Of a stretch of 64,000 bases of DNA, positions 25,361-34,613 are shown in pieces (the first letter of the stretch is position 1; each line of letters starts with the position of its first letter). The translations under genes were made by a program, and so were the position numbers. The stretch is from contig NZ_LR590469.1 in NCBI RefSeq assembly GCF_901472495.1, positions 868,001 to 932,000 on the forward strand, given 5' to 3'. This DNA is from Yersinia enterocolitica subsp. enterocolitica. GTDB taxonomy: Bacteria; Pseudomonadota; Gammaproteobacteria; Enterobacterales; Enterobacteriaceae. The notes beneath the pieces were generated by a model. It had not been told where the DNA came from. It searched no databases and worked only from the letters and a program-made list of their open reading frames with translations.

Positions 25361-26311
25361 TTGTCTAATAAATCAGTTTTATCTAATAAACCCGTGTTGT
25401 CTGATAACACCACATCACCTAACTCGGCTGATTTAACTGATGTTGTGACATCAACAGCCTTTACTCTCTATGACCTACATAGTCATACCACCGCGTCGGA
25501 CGGCTCGCTGAGCCCCGCGGCGTTGGTGATCAGGGCGGCGCAAATGCGCGTAGGTGTGTTGGCGATTACTGATCACGATACCACCGCAGGGTTAGCTGAA
25601 GCCGCTGCGACTATTGAGCAGCAGCAACTGCCCATCCGGCTGATTTCCGGTGTGGAGATTTCCACATTATGGGAAAATCATGAGATCCATATTGTGGGTT
25701 TGGGCATGGATATCCAACATCCCAGCATCTGCCAGTTATTAAGCCAACAGTCCGAGCATCGTTATAGTCGGGCGCAAGAAATCAGTGCCCGGTTGGCGAA
25801 AGCGCGTATTCCTGATGCCTGGGAAGGGGCGAATCGGTTGGCAGAAGGCGGCCAGGTGACACGAGGCCATTTTGCCCGTTATCTGGTGGAGTTAGGGCTA
25901 GCCAGTAACGTCGGCCAGGTGTTCAAAAAGTATTTGGCCAAAGGCAAGACCGGTTATGTTCCCGCGCAATGGTGTACAATAGAACAAGCCATTGATGCTA
26001 TTAAGCAATCAGGTGGGCAAGCAGTGCTGGCGCACCCTGGGCGTTATGATTTAACGGCGAAATGGTTAAAGCGGTTATTAGCACATTTCGCTGAGCATGG
26101 TGGTGATGCGATGGAAGTTGCCCAGTGCCAGCAGGCCCCCCACGAACGGGCACAACTTGCTCAGTATGCGCGCGACTATAATTTACTTGCATCCCAGGGG
26201 TCTGATTTCCATCAACCTTGTTCCTGGATTGAATTGGGCCGCAAATTGTGGCTGCCCGCAGGGGTGGAACCGGTATGGCGCGATTGGCCGATAGAGAGTC
26301 AGTCCAGCTAA
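25361..26311 (+). CDS. rnm: RNase AM (PHP-domain 5'-3' exoribonuclease YciV/Rnm)
   Basis: PHP-family metal phosphoesterase; the E. coli orthologue removes nucleotides from the 5' ends of rRNA precursors. Metal-binding motifs are YDLHSHTTASDGSLS (about residue 37), ITDHDTTAG, SGVEIST, EIHIVGLG, LAHPGRYDL and SQGSDFHQ. The reading frame opens with TTG at 25361, giving 316 residues. The first 25 residues have no E. coli counterpart and include a repeat (SNKSVL, SNKPVL), so a later start is possible. It is divergent from trp, as in E. coli. Confidence 0.92.
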   Translation: MSNKSVLSNKPVLSDNTTSPNSADLTDVVTSTAFTLYDLHSHTTASDGSLSPAALVIRAAQMRVGVLAITDHDTTAGLAEAAATIEQQQLPIRLISGVEISTLWENHEIHIVGLGMDIQHPSICQLLSQQSEHRYSRAQEISARLAKARIPDAWEGANRLAEGGQVTRGHFARYLVELGLASNVGQVFKKYLAKGKTGYVPAQWCTIEQAIDAIKQSGGQAVLAHPGRYDLTAKWLKRLLAHFAEHGGDAMEVAQCQQAPHERAQLAQYARDYNLLASQGSDFHQPCSWIELGRKLWLPAGVEPVWRDWPIESQSS

Positions 26312-26339
26312 TTCATACATTTAATGATTAGGTAGAGTT

Positions 26340-26960
26340 ATGAGTCAATTTTTCTATATTCACCCAGAAAACCCTCAGCCACGGTTAATCAACCAAAGTG
26401 TGGATGTTTTACGTAAGGGTGGGGTGGTTGTCTATCCGACAGATTCGGGTTATGCCCTTGGTTGCCGCTTAGAAGATAAAACGGCAATGGAACGTATTTG
26501 TCGTATTCGCCAGTTGGATGGTAATCATAACTTCACATTGGTCTGCCGTGATTTATCAGAACTATCAACTTACGCCTATGTTGATAATCAGGCGTTTCGG
26601 CTGATCAAGAACAACACTCCCGGCAACTACACCTTTATATTGAAAGCGACAAAAGAAGTGCCGCGGCGTTTGATGAATGACAAACGTAAAACGATTGGTT
26701 TGCGTGTACCGTCTAATCCGATTGCGCTGGCATTGTTGGATGTATTAGGCGAGCCGCTGATGTCGACCACATTGATGCTGCCGGGCAATGATTTTGCTGA
26801 GTCGGATCCAGAAGAGATCAAAGAGCACTTGGGCAAACAAGTGGATTTAATTATTCACGGCGGCTCACTGGGCCAACAGCCGACGACGGTTATTGACCTG
26901 ACTGATTCCTCGCCAGAAGTTATCCGCGAAGGTGCCGGGGATACAACGCCATTCCGTTAA
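26340..26960 (+). CDS. yciO: YciO family protein (Sua5/YrdC-like fold)
   Basis: A 206-residue member of the Sua5/YciO/YrdC family, related to the enzyme that makes threonylcarbamoyl-AMP for tRNA; YciO's own activity is less clear. The family signatures are VVYPTDSGYALGC, RICRIRQLDGNHNFTLVC, KTIGLRVPSNPIALALL and the C-terminal TVIDLTDSSPEVIREGAGD. It lies 28 bases after rnm and is probably co-transcribed. An AGGTAGAG ribosome-binding site is visible. Confidence 0.94.
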   Translation: MSQFFYIHPENPQPRLINQSVDVLRKGGVVVYPTDSGYALGCRLEDKTAMERICRIRQLDGNHNFTLVCRDLSELSTYAYVDNQAFRLIKNNTPGNYTFILKATKEVPRRLMNDKRKTIGLRVPSNPIALALLDVLGEPLMSTTLMLPGNDFAESDPEEIKEHLGKQVDLIIHGGSLGQQPTTVIDLTDSSPEVIREGAGDTTPFR

Positions 26961-27200
26961 ATGGATTGGCGATATAAGTCATTGTTAGTGACATCCGAGT
27001 CTTTTTGAATCCCTGACTGTGAAAATAGTGTAATATGCCCGGTCACGAACCAGCGTGTTGAGGCGTTTGCGTCACTTTTTACGCGCCACGCTGTGTTCTA
27101 AAATGTATTACAATCAGTGAGTTCTGCTTGATTGTGAGTTTAACTTATTGATTACAATATATAACGCGACGCCTGTGAAGGCGACATTAGAGGTTGCTCA
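26961..27200 (+). other. Leader region of rluB
   Basis: 240 bases with complementary segments CAGCGTG (near 27050) and CACGCTG (near 27087), and a small CGCCT/AGGCG hairpin just before the gene. I see no ORF and no clear terminator after yciO. Confidence 0.35.
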
Positions 27201-28250
27201 ATGAGCGAGAAGTCAGAAGACCAAAATTTACCAAACTCAAAGCCACCAAGCCCTAAACCGCAGGGCGACAAGGTTGTGGGTGAAAAAACAAAAGTTGTCG
27301 GTGAGAAATTACAGAAAATCTTGGCACGAGCGGGTCATGGCTCTCGTCGGGAAATCGAAACCATCATTCAACAGGGCCGTGTCAGCGTTGATGGTAAAAT
27401 ATCAAAGCTGGGTGATCGTGTTGAGGTGACTCAGGCTACTAAAATTCGTCTGGACGGCCATCTTCTTTCGATAAAAGAATCTGAAGAAGCCGTGTGTCGT
27501 GTTCTGGCGTATTACAAGCCGGAAGGCGAGCTCTGTACCCGTAATGACCCTGAAGGCCGCCCAACGGTATTTGACCGTCTGCCAAAACTGCGCGGTTCGC
27601 GTTGGGTTGCGGTAGGCCGCCTGGACGTTAATACCTCAGGTTTATTGTTGTTCACCACTGATGGTGAATTGGCTAACCGCCTGATGCACCCTAGCCGTGA
27701 AGTTGAACGCGAATATGCCGTGCGTGTGTTTGGTCAAATTGATGACGAAAAAATCAAACAACTGAGCCGCGGTGTTCAACTGGAAGATGGCCCAGCGGCA
27801 TTCCGCACCATTACTTTCCAGGGCGGGGAAGGGATTAACCAGTGGTATAACGTCACGTTGACCGAAGGGCGCAACCGCGAAGTTCGCCGCTTGTGGGAAG
27901 CTGTTGGTGTGCAGGTTAGCCGCCTGATTCGTGTTCGTTATGGTGACATCAATCTGCCAAAAGGCTTGCCTCGTGGCGGTTGGACTGAATTAGATCTGAA
28001 AGCGACCAACTACTTACGTGAACTCGTGGAGTTGGATTCTGAAACTGTCAGTAAATTGCCAGTTGAGAAAGACCGGCGTCGGGTCAAAGCTAATCAAATT
28101 CGTCGTGCGGTTAAGCGCCATACTGAAGTTGCTGGCCGCCAGGTTGCTGGACGTCAAGGCTCAGCCCGTAAAGGTTCTACCCGTCAAAACGTAGGTAACG
28201 CAGCTCCGGCAGCTGCTACTGGGCGTCGTGGGGCTAATAAGCGCGGATAA
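27201..28250 (+). CDS. rluB: 23S rRNA pseudouridine(2605) synthase RluB
   Basis: Converts U2605 of 23S rRNA to pseudouridine. S4 RNA-binding domain at about residues 36-80 (LQKILARAGHGSRREIE), then the synthase domain with the catalytic Asp142 in VGRLDVNTSGLLLF and later GRNREVRRLWEAVGV. Compared with E. coli RluB, about 34 residues rich in Lys, Pro and Ser are inserted right after MSEK; they contain a repeat KVVGEKTKVVGEK. The C-terminus is a basic, Arg/Gly/Ala-rich tail. Length is 349 residues. Confidence 0.95.
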   Translation: MSEKSEDQNLPNSKPPSPKPQGDKVVGEKTKVVGEKLQKILARAGHGSRREIETIIQQGRVSVDGKISKLGDRVEVTQATKIRLDGHLLSIKESEEAVCRVLAYYKPEGELCTRNDPEGRPTVFDRLPKLRGSRWVAVGRLDVNTSGLLLFTTDGELANRLMHPSREVEREYAVRVFGQIDDEKIKQLSRGVQLEDGPAAFRTITFQGGEGINQWYNVTLTEGRNREVRRLWEAVGVQVSRLIRVRYGDINLPKGLPRGGWTELDLKATNYLRELVELDSETVSKLPVEKDRRRVKANQIRRAVKRHTEVAGRQVAGRQGSARKGSTRQNVGNAAPAAATGRRGANKRG

Positions 28251-28263
28251 GTAGGTTATTTAT

Positions 28264-28285
28264 GGGAAGAAATCATTTTCTTCCC
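28264..28285 (+). terminator. Terminator after rluB
   Basis: Perfect nine-base arms GGGAAGAAA and TTTCTTCCC around TCAT, followed by a T-rich tract. Confidence 0.85.
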
Positions 28286-28327
28286 TTTCTTTTTCTTTGA
28301 GTTTATCTTTCCTCTTAAATCAGATAA

Positions 28328-28918
28328 TTACCAGTCGATACCTTGCTGTGCCTTAATACCAGCATCAAAAGCATGTTTAACCGGGCGTAATTCACTGACG
28401 GTATCTGCCATTTCCAATAGATCCCGATGGCAACCACGGCCAGTTATTATCACGGTTTGATGGGCAGGGCGCTGTTTTAGCGCGTCAACAACCTCATCCA
28501 GTGATAAGTAGTCATAAGCGACCATATAAGTCAGTTCATCTAACACCACTAAATCTAAGGTCGGATCAGCTAACATACGCCGCGCATGTTGCCAAACACC
28601 CTGACAGGCAGCGGTATCTGTTTCTCTATTTTGTGTATTCCAGGTGAAGCCAGTTGCCATCACCTGAAACTCAACACCATGTTGTTGCAACAGATTTTTC
28701 TCGCCGTTCGGCCATTCACCTTTAATGAACTGTATCACTCCCGCTTTCAGTCCGTGGCCAACAGCACGGGTTACGGTACCAAATGCAGCGGTAGTTTTGC
28801 CTTTGCCATTGCCGGTAAAAACAATCAAAATACCGCGAGTTTCTTGCGCTGCTGCAACCCGTGATTCAACCTTTTCTTTTATTTTTTGTTGGCGCTGCTG
28901 GTGGCGTTCTTCAGACAT
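28328..28918 (-). CDS. btuR: Cob(I)alamin adenosyltransferase BtuR/CobO
   Basis: ATP:corrinoid adenosyltransferase that makes adenosylcobalamin. The modified P-loop FTGNGKGKTTAA is at about residues 35-46. The family parts GVIQFIKGEWPNGEKNLL, LVVLDELTYMVAYDYL and VIITGRGCHRDLLEMADTVSE follow. Length is 196 residues. It works with the btuCED import genes about 9 kb away in this window. It lies 11 bases after yciK on the same strand. Confidence 0.96.
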   Translation of the reverse strand: MSEERHQQRQQKIKEKVESRVAAAQETRGILIVFTGNGKGKTTAAFGTVTRAVGHGLKAGVIQFIKGEWPNGEKNLLQQHGVEFQVMATGFTWNTQNRETDTAACQGVWQHARRMLADPTLDLVVLDELTYMVAYDYLSLDEVVDALKQRPAHQTVIITGRGCHRDLLEMADTVSELRPVKHAFDAGIKAQQGIDW

Positions 28919-28929
28919 GAAACATTCCT

Positions 28930-29691
28930 TTATTCTGCGGGGCCGGGTTTACGGCCGGGTTGTGCATCGAAGCTGATACCGGTCTTTCTGCGGCTATCAT
29001 CGCCCATCAGGTAGAGATAAAGCGGCATAATATCGGCCGGTGTTTTTAACTTATTGGTATCTTCATCTGGGAAAGCACTGGCGCGCATCTGAGTCCGCGT
29101 GCCCCCAGGGTTGATACAATTAACCCTCAGATTACTCTGCTTATATTCTTCAGCAAGTACCTGCATCATGCCTTCGGTGGCAAATTTTGACACGGCATAA
29201 GCCCCCCATCCAGAGCGCCCCTGACGGCCAACGCTGGAACTGGTGAATACCAAAGAGGCACTCGGCGACTTCAGCAGCAATGGTAATAATGCTTGAGTTA
29301 GCATAAAAATTGCATTGACATTCACTTGCATAACATCCTGCCAGACGGTGATATCTTGCTCTGCCATCGGCACAATCTCACCTAATAAACCGGCATTATG
29401 CAATACACCATCCAGATGCGAAATTTGCTGACTGAGCGCATCCGCCAGTTGCTGGCAATCTTGCGCTGTAGCATGTAGTAAATCCAGTTCCCAAACGATA
29501 GCCGCCTGACCGCCAGCCTTGGCTATCTGTTGCTGCACCGCAACAAGCTTGTGTAGGGTTCGGCCGACGAGAATCAAGCGCGCACCAAAACGAGCATAAG
29601 TCAAAGCCGCTTCGCGGCCAATGCCATCACCTGCACCCGTCACTAAAATAGTGTGATTATCGAGTAGGTCGTGTTTAGGTTGGTAATGCAT
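28930..29691 (-). CDS. yciK: SDR family oxidoreductase YciK
   Basis: A 253-residue short-chain dehydrogenase/reductase. The NAD(P)-binding TGAGDGIGREAALTYA is near residue 20, NAG in LHNAGLLG, the catalytic Ser in FTSSSVGRQGRSGWG and the YxxxK motif in YAVSKFA. The C-terminal part includes CINPGGTRTQMRASAFP, characteristic of YciK. The substrate is unknown. It probably forms an operon with btuR, as in E. coli. Confidence 0.94.
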   Translation of the reverse strand: MHYQPKHDLLDNHTILVTGAGDGIGREAALTYARFGARLILVGRTLHKLVAVQQQIAKAGGQAAIVWELDLLHATAQDCQQLADALSQQISHLDGVLHNAGLLGEIVPMAEQDITVWQDVMQVNVNAIFMLTQALLPLLLKSPSASLVFTSSSVGRQGRSGWGAYAVSKFATEGMMQVLAEEYKQSNLRVNCINPGGTRTQMRASAFPDEDTNKLKTPADIMPLYLYLMGDDSRRKTGISFDAQPGRKPGPAE

Positions 29692-29863
29692 AATTATTCC
29701 TCTTACAGGCGGCGTAAATTTGTTTTTTGCGCACCGCGATATCTCTTACATTCTTATATTTAAGCGAAACCAATGCAATTTTTCATTTGCGCAAGACGGC
29801 GGCCTGCGGGTTCGCTAGAATGCAGGTATCTCTTTAATAGCAGATGAATAAAGGCGGTATTTT

Positions 29864-30910
29864 GTGGAGTTATTTTCTCTGTACGGACTATTTCTCGCTA
29901 AAGTGGTGACCATCGTGGTCGCAATTGGAGCGGTTGTATTATTGGTTGTCAGCCAAGGAATGAGGAAACAAGGGTTACGGGGAGAACTCAATTTGGTCCC
30001 CCTCGGTGAGCAATATAAGGAAATGCAGCGTGAAATGCGTCTGGCGCGCATGAGCCATGCGGAGCGAAAAGCTTGGAGTAAAGAATTCAAAAAGCAGCAA
30101 AAAGCTGACGAAAAACTGAAGAAACAGCGCGCCAAATCTGGTGCAGTGGCGGCAGTAAAACCCTGTTTATATGTCATTGACTTCAAAGGCAGCATTGATG
30201 CCCATGAAGTGGCTTCATTACGCGAAGAGATTTCTGCGGTGCTGGCAGTGGCAACTGCACAAGATGAAGTGCTACTTCGTCTGGAAAGCCCTGGTGGCGT
30301 GGTTCACGGTTATGGTTTGGCGGCGTCGCAATTGGAACGTTTGCGTCATAAAGGTATACGTCTGACTGTTGCTGTGGATAAAGTCGCAGCCAGTGGCGGG
30401 TACATGATGGCTTGCGTGGCAGACCGTATCATTAGTGCACCTTTTGCTATTATTGGTTCTATTGGTGTTGTCGCCCAAATACCCAACTTCCATCGTTTAC
30501 TTAAAAAGAACGATATTGACGTAGAACTGCATACCGCAGGTGAATTTAAGCGAACCCTTACCTTGTTTGGTGAAAATACCGAGCAAGGCCGCGAAAAATT
30601 CCGTGAAGATCTCAATGAAACGCACCTGCTGTTCAAGCAGTTCGTCCATCAACAGCGGCCGTCTTTGGATATCGATGCTGTTGCTACTGGTGAACATTGG
30701 TTTGGCACCCAAGCCAAAGAGAAAGGGCTGGTGGATGCCATTGGCACTAGCGATGACTTACTGATAGCTGAGATGGATAATCATGAAGTTATTGGTGTGC
30801 GTTATTCCCGTCGTAAACGTCTGATGGAGCGCTTTACAGGCAGTGCAGCGGAAAGTGTAGATCGTCTATTATTACGTTGGTGGCAGCGTGGTGAAAAACC
30901 ACTATTATAA
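29864..30910 (+). CDS. sohB: Probable protease SohB (S49 family)
   Basis: Inner-membrane S49 peptidase, related to signal peptide peptidase SppA and SohB of E. coli. One N-terminal membrane helix (about residues 7-30) is followed by a charged coiled region (about 45-100) and the peptidase domain. The domain shows LRLESPGGVVHGYGLAA, the nucleophile serine in VAASGGYMMACVADRI and GSIGVVAQIPNF. Start is GTG at 29864 with AAGGCGG upstream, matching the E. coli N-terminus MELxxxYGLFLAK. Length is 348 residues. Confidence 0.94.
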   Translation: MELFSLYGLFLAKVVTIVVAIGAVVLLVVSQGMRKQGLRGELNLVPLGEQYKEMQREMRLARMSHAERKAWSKEFKKQQKADEKLKKQRAKSGAVAAVKPCLYVIDFKGSIDAHEVASLREEISAVLAVATAQDEVLLRLESPGGVVHGYGLAASQLERLRHKGIRLTVAVDKVAASGGYMMACVADRIISAPFAIIGSIGVVAQIPNFHRLLKKNDIDVELHTAGEFKRTLTLFGENTEQGREKFREDLNETHLLFKQFVHQQRPSLDIDAVATGEHWFGTQAKEKGLVDAIGTSDDLLIAEMDNHEVIGVRYSRRKRLMERFTGSAAESVDRLLLRWWQRGEKPLL

Positions 30911-30942
30911 CCTGACGCGAAGTGGATTCGGTGAGATAAAAG

Positions 30943-30968
30943 CAGGGGGCTTGGCCCCCTGTTATTTT
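30943..30968. terminator. Terminator between sohB and yciN
   Basis: CAGGGGGC and GCCCCCTG arms with a TTG loop, followed by TTATTTTTG on the plus strand. The genes are convergent. Confidence 0.85.
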
Positions 30969-31014
30969 TGGTTCAAAGGCTAAAGGAGGAAGCAGCAAAA
31001 GGCGTCATCTGCAA

Positions 31015-31266
31015 TTAATCGATTAAATGATATTTAGCCGATAAAACATGCGCGAGATGTTTAAACATATTAAATACGGCAGTGGTTTTTGCTGTAGGTA
31101 AGCCTTCTTCATCAAGGAAAAATTCCCCGCGAAATACCAAAACAGCCCCTTTTTGCTCAACTTCAGTCGCTTCCATTCCGTGCAGATAATCTTCATGTTG
31201 ACGAATAATCTCATTGGCCTCTGCCAATAATTTATTACGTTCAATAGGTGCTGTGTTTCCAAACAT
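31015..31266 (-). CDS. yciN: YciN family protein
   Basis: An 83-residue protein of unknown function, conserved next to topA in enterics. The second half is nearly identical to E. coli YciN: FFLDEEGLPTAKTTAVFNMF and KHLAHVLSAKYHLID. The N-terminal half is mostly helical with NKLLAEANEIIRQHEDYL. An AGGAGATATA ribosome-binding site precedes the ATG. No motif allows a functional assignment. Confidence 0.93.
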   Translation of the reverse strand: MFGNTAPIERNKLLAEANEIIRQHEDYLHGMEATEVEQKGAVLVFRGEFFLDEEGLPTAKTTAVFNMFKHLAHVLSAKYHLID

Positions 31267-31474
31267 TATATCTCCTCACAACAATCATATTTCCTCAGAA
31301 CAAGGTAATTTCTCTTACCTATTCTACTGCGGGTTAGCATTTGTTCGCAAACCGACTAAGGTTTATTCGAGCTACTGATGGGTTTGTCATCACAATTGGA
31401 TAAATTCAGATTCCGAGCTAATTAGGTTGCGTGTCGCTTTTTATCAGGTACAGTGTGGGATTTTATACTATTAG

Positions 31475-31694
31475 GTGGAAGGTTTTGTTGACGCCATGAG
31501 GCAGAATTCGCTGCTGTTACACTGGGCGCAGACAAAGATTTTGACAGATCGTCAACTGAGTTTCGAAAAGCGCTTTTATGGCTCCGATCAAAAAAACAGG
31601 TTGATCTCCTGAAAAAGTACCGCAATATAAAAAAGAGATTCAGAATGCCGCGGTACGGCAAGATAAAAACCTTCTTTTAGAAGAAATAATTTAG
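31475..31694 (+). pseudogene. Possible frameshifted remnant of a small gene upstream of topA
   Basis: Three neighbouring frames each give protein-like segments that join end to end. These are VEGFVDA (31475-31495), AEFAAVTLGADKDFDRS with TEFRKALLWLRSKKQ (31501-31599) and SPEKVPQYKKEIQNAA with VRQDKNLLLEEII (31605-31694). One or two small indels would restore a single ORF of about 70 residues that ends 12 bases before topA. I do not recognise the family. Confidence 0.35.
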
Positions 31695-31706
31695 GTAAAG
31701 GTAATT

Positions 31707-34322
31707 ATGGGTAAAGCTCTCGTAATAGTTGAGTCCCCGGCAAAAGCCAAAACTATTAATAAATACTTAGGGAATAACTACGTGGTTAAGTCCAGCGTCG
31801 GTCACATTCGTGATTTGCCGACCAGTGGCTCAGCCAGTAAGAAGAGCGCTAACTCAACTGAAGATAAAGCCAAGAAAGCCGGCAAGCCCAAAACTAAAGT
31901 AAAGAAAGACGAAAAGGTTGCATTAGTTAATCGCATGGGCGTCGATCCTTATCATGGCTGGAAAGCGCAGTATGAAATTTTGCCCGGTAAAGAAAAAGTG
32001 GTTGCCGAGCTGAAAGCATTAGCCGAAAACGCTGATCACATCTATCTCGCAACCGACCTTGACCGCGAAGGAGAGGCAATTGCCTGGCATTTGCGGGAAG
32101 TGATTGGTGGTGACGATAAGCGTTTTAGTCGAGTGGTGTTTAACGAAATCACGAAGAATGCTATCCAACAGGCATTTAATCAACCGGGTGAATTGAATAT
32201 CAACCGGGTGAATGCCCAGCAAGCCCGTCGCTTTATGGACCGGGTTGTGGGTTATATGGTTTCTCCACTGTTGTGGAAAAAGATTGCACGTGGCCTGTCC
32301 GCTGGGCGCGTACAATCGGTCGCGGTACGTTTGGTCGTTGAACGTGAGCGGGATATTAAAGCATTCGTTCCTGAAGAGTATTGGGAATTGCATGCCGATT
32401 TGCTGGCGAAAGGTGAAGTTCCTATACAAATGGAAGTCACCCATGCTCACAATAAGCCGTTTAAACCCGTCAATCGTGAGCAGACCCACGCCGCGCTTAA
32501 ACTGCTGGAAAACGCCCGTTATAAAGTGCTGGATCGCGAAGATAAACCGACCAGCAGCAAGCCCGGTGCACCATTTATTACTTCTACCTTGCAGCAGGCT
32601 GCCAGTACCCGCCTGAGCTTTGGTGTGAAGAAAACCATGATGATGGCGCAGCGCTTGTATGAAGCTGGGCATATCACCTATATGCGTACTGATTCCACCA
32701 ACTTAAGTCAGGATGCTCTGACTATGGTGCGCGGTTATATTGGTGATAATTTTGGCGATAAATACTTGCCATCTGCACCGAATCAATACAGCAGCAAAGA
32801 AAATTCACAAGAAGCGCATGAAGCCATTCGTCCGTCTGATGTGAATGTGCTGGCTGAGCAGCTAAAAGATATGGAAGCTGACGCCCAGAAGCTTTATCAG
32901 CTGATTTGGCGTCAGTTTGTGGCTTGCCAGATGACGCCAGCCAAGTATGACTCCACCACGCTGACGGTACAGGCTGGCGATTTCCAACTGCGAGCTAAAG
33001 GTCGTACTTTACGCTTTGATGGTTGGACCAAGGTGATGCCAGCATTGCGCAAAGGCGATGAAGACCGAACCTTGCCAGTGATCGAAGTGGGCAGTGAGTT
33101 GGATTTACAAAAACTGATCCCAAGCCAGCACTTCACCAAACCGCCGGCGCGTTACAGCGAAGCGTCATTGGTAAAAGAACTGGAAAAACGGGGCATTGGC
33201 CGCCCGTCTACTTATGCGTCGATTATCTCGACCATTCAGGACCGTGGTTATGTCCGGGTAGAAAACCGCCGTTTCTATGCCGAGAAAATGGGGGAGATCG
33301 TCACCGACCGTCTGGAAGAAAACTTCCGCGAGTTGATGAATTACGACTTTACCGCGCGTATGGAAAGTGGCCTGGACCAGGTTGCTAATGATCAGGCTGA
33401 GTGGAAGGCTGTGCTGGACGGCTTCTTTGCTGAGTTCAGTGAGCAGCTTGAAAAGGCTGAAAAAGATCCTGAAGAGGGCGGTATGCGCCCGAATCAAATG
33501 GTCATGACCAGCATCGATTGCCCAACCTGTGGTCGTCAGATGGGGATTCGCACTGCCAGTACTGGGGTATTCCTCGGTTGTTCTGGCTATGCATTGCCGC
33601 CGAAAGAGCGCTGCAAAACCACCATCAATCTGGTGCCGGAAGCTGAAATTCTTAATATCCTGGAAGGCGATGATGCAGAAACTAACGCATTACGCGCCAA
33701 ACGTCGTTGTCAGAAGTGTGGCACGGCAATGGATAGTTATCTAATTGATAACCAACGTAAGTTACATGTTTGTGGTAATAACCCGACATGTGATGGTTAT
33801 GAGATTGAAGAAGGCGAGTTCCGTATCAAAGGGTATGAAGGCCCGATTGTTGAGTGCGAGAAATGTGGTTCTGAAATGCATCTGAAAATGGGGCGTTTTG
33901 GTAAGTACATGGGTTGTACCAATGATGAGTGCAAAAATACGCGTAAAATCTTGCGTAGTGGTGAAGTTGCACCGCCGAAAGAGGATCCGGTACCGTTGCC
34001 AGAATTGCCTTGCGAAAAGTCAGACGCCTATTTCGTGCTACGCGATGGCGCTGCTGGTGTCTTCCTGGCGGCTAATACATTCCCGAAATCGCGTGAAACA
34101 CGTGCGCCTTTGGTTGAAGAGTTAGTGCGTTTCAAGGATCGTTTACCGGAAAAATTACGCTACCTGGCTGATGCGCCAGTGACGGATAATGAAGGTAATA
34201 AGACTCTGGTTCGCTTTAGCCGCAAAACCAAGCAACAATATGTTTCCTCAGAGAAAGAGGGCAAAGCCACCGGTTGGTCTGCTTTCTATATTGATGGCAA
34301 ATGGGTTGAAGCTAAAAAATAG
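31707..34322 (+). CDS. topA: DNA topoisomerase I
   Basis: Type IA topoisomerase that relaxes negative supercoils. The Toprim domain is at the N-terminus (MGKALVIVESPAKAKTINKYLG; LATDLDREGEAIAWHLRE). The active-site tyrosine is in ITYMRTDSTNLS (about residue 325). At least four Cys-pair zinc-ribbon knuckles follow in the C-terminal part (for example CPTCGRQMG, CQKCGTAMD, CEKCGSEMH). Length is 871 residues. AGGTAAAGG upstream of the ATG is a good ribosome-binding site. Confidence 0.97.
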   Translation: MGKALVIVESPAKAKTINKYLGNNYVVKSSVGHIRDLPTSGSASKKSANSTEDKAKKAGKPKTKVKKDEKVALVNRMGVDPYHGWKAQYEILPGKEKVVAELKALAENADHIYLATDLDREGEAIAWHLREVIGGDDKRFSRVVFNEITKNAIQQAFNQPGELNINRVNAQQARRFMDRVVGYMVSPLLWKKIARGLSAGRVQSVAVRLVVERERDIKAFVPEEYWELHADLLAKGEVPIQMEVTHAHNKPFKPVNREQTHAALKLLENARYKVLDREDKPTSSKPGAPFITSTLQQAASTRLSFGVKKTMMMAQRLYEAGHITYMRTDSTNLSQDALTMVRGYIGDNFGDKYLPSAPNQYSSKENSQEAHEAIRPSDVNVLAEQLKDMEADAQKLYQLIWRQFVACQMTPAKYDSTTLTVQAGDFQLRAKGRTLRFDGWTKVMPALRKGDEDRTLPVIEVGSELDLQKLIPSQHFTKPPARYSEASLVKELEKRGIGRPSTYASIISTIQDRGYVRVENRRFYAEKMGEIVTDRLEENFRELMNYDFTARMESGLDQVANDQAEWKAVLDGFFAEFSEQLEKAEKDPEEGGMRPNQMVMTSIDCPTCGRQMGIRTASTGVFLGCSGYALPPKERCKTTINLVPEAEILNILEGDDAETNALRAKRRCQKCGTAMDSYLIDNQRKLHVCGNNPTCDGYEIEEGEFRIKGYEGPIVECEKCGSEMHLKMGRFGKYMGCTNDECKNTRKILRSGEVAPPKEDPVPLPELPCEKSDAYFVLRDGAAGVFLAANTFPKSRETRAPLVEELVRFKDRLPEKLRYLADAPVTDNEGNKTLVRFSRKTKQQYVSSEKEGKATGWSAFYIDGKWVEAKK

Positions 34323-34413
34323 GTGTTTGACACGCATCTGAATGCGGCTAAGTGGTTAGTTTATCACTTAGCAGGAAAAATATTCACTGCGTCAAATAAC
34401 GGGTTATACATGT

Positions 34414-34441
34414 AAAACCAGCCTTAATGGCTGGTTTTTTT
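34414..34441 (+). terminator. Terminator after topA
   Basis: Ten-base arms AAAACCAGCC and GGCTGGTTTT with a TTAAT loop, continuing into a run of T. Confidence 0.92.
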
Positions 34442-34556
34442 TATTGGGCTAATTTATCCAAGTGCTTTATAGTCTTGGTCAAACCGTTGAAATTATCAAT
34501 CGTTAACGGCTGTCTGCATTAAGTAAAAACACCATTATTTTTAAGCGAATACTCTA

Positions 34557-34613
34557 CACCCTAAATAATTCGAATTGCAGCCTACGTATCGGCAGTTTGA
34601 AGTATGACAGGAC
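34557..34613. repeat. Short form of the Yersinia palindromic repeat
   Basis: Only the two ends of the element are joined: ACCCTAAATAATTCGAATTGC, then GGCAGTTTGAAGTATGACAGG. The usual central part is missing. Confidence 0.7.

Noticed and set aside
32019..32672. 217-codon antisense frame inside topA
   Set aside because: Fully contained in a highly conserved gene, with no similarity or ribosome-binding site seen.
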